The position numbers and the translations under genes are program-made. A stretch of 64,000 nt of DNA from assembly GCF_001865675.1 (NCBI RefSeq), contig NZ_CP011319.1:3410001-3474000 (forward strand). The letters are read 5' to 3'. This stretch comes from Janthinobacterium sp. 1_2014MBL_MicDiv (GTDB lineage Bacteria; Pseudomonadota; Gammaproteobacteria; Burkholderiales; Burkholderiaceae_D). Shown one piece after another: positions 63,816-64,000 of this stretch (position 1 is its first letter; each line of letters begins with the position of its first letter). The notes beneath the pieces are model-generated. The model made no database searches. It saw only the letters and a program-made list of their open reading frames with translations, and was not told the DNA's origin.

Positions 63816-64000
63816 CTACACGGGCGCGTCCGTGCGATACATTTCCTCCATCAAGTCCAGGAACGCGCGCGTCTTGGCCGGCATCAGCCGCCGGCCGGGA
63901 AACACGGCCCAGCCCGTGACCAGCGGAAAACTCCATTCGGGCAAGACCCGCACCAACTCCCCCGTCGCCACGTATGCCTTGGCAAAGCGGTCCGTGCTGG
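63816..64000 (-). CDS. LysR family regulator (C-terminal end, cut by window edge)
   Basis: The last 61 codons of a minus-strand gene running off the right edge. The translated end 'GELVRVLPEW' and 'VFPGRRLMPAKTRAFLDLMEE' is the standard closing segment of LysR effector-binding domains. The DNA-binding part is outside the window, so target and ligand are unknown. Confidence 0.82.
   Translation of the reverse strand, partial: STDRFAKAYVATGELVRVLPEWSFPLVTGWAVFPGRRLMPAKTRAFLDLMEEMYRTDAPV

Overview
The window is high-GC (roughly 60-65 % by eye) bacterial chromosome. Gene content and order point to a betaproteobacterium of the order Burkholderiales, family Oxalobacteraceae. The closest match from memory is Janthinobacterium, which is inference and not a database result. 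Evidence for this includes the rpsB-tsf-pyrH-frr-uppS-cdsA-dxr-rseP-bamA block, the smc-zipA-ligA run, a tandem glycine riboswitch ahead of gcvTHP, and a chromosomal KfrA-like coiled-coil protein. No insertion sequence, prophage, CRISPR array, rRNA or tRNA was recognised.

Layout. 1-8274 (minus strand): translation and envelope block (rpsB, tsf, pyrH, frr, uppS, cdsA, dxr, rseP, truncated bamA). 8654-13785 (plus): map, glnD, an rRNA pseudouridine synthase and a YcgR-like PilZ protein. 13963-22521 (minus): compact smc-zipA-ligA-galU-def operon. 22717-24082 (minus): PAP2-like membrane protein and a ClpP-like protease. 24219-29122 (plus): glycine-riboswitch-controlled gcvT-gcvH-gcvP. 29385-36916: drug-efflux MFS with its TetR regulator, mgtA behind a structured leader, and an Rrf2 regulator paired with an NDH-2-like flavoprotein. 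37058-41884: RNase H-like protein and a chemotaxis group of two nearly duplicated chemoreceptors plus cheW. 42244-48072: HD protein, Tet-type MFS, periplasmic solute-binding protein, DMT exporter and a secreted CocE/NonD hydrolase. 48191-53402 (plus): trpS with a Trp-Trp leader peptide, a PanP-like decarboxylase, a fluoride riboswitch with a CLC-F transporter, and a methyltransferase. 53411-64000: XRE-cupin/DMT divergent pair, cupin-8 (JmjC-like) oxygenase, CheB-type methylesterase, DUF1294, KfrA-like protein, LON-domain protein, RhlE helicase, TonB receptor, psd and a truncated LysR regulator.

The most interesting signals lie between the genes. (1) trpS is preceded by a 23-codon ORF with tandem Trp codons inside a hairpin. 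(2) mgtA is preceded by a consensus promoter, a 19-codon Cys/Ser-rich ORF with a good ribosome binding site, and a 9-nt perfect anti-Shine-Dalgarno segment. (3) A fluoride riboswitch with an alternative stem and a second hairpin over the start region precedes a CLC-F gene. (4) An 18/20 identical 20-mer lies in both the ndh-like and rrf2 promoters and looks like an autoregulated operator. (5) Two families of long intergenic palindromes have compensatory stem changes, and one abuts a minus-strand stop codon in all three copies. Within genes, LigA appears to carry a duplicated helix-hairpin-helix module, and the two chemoreceptors share about 1056 nearly identical bp while their sensor domains have diverged.
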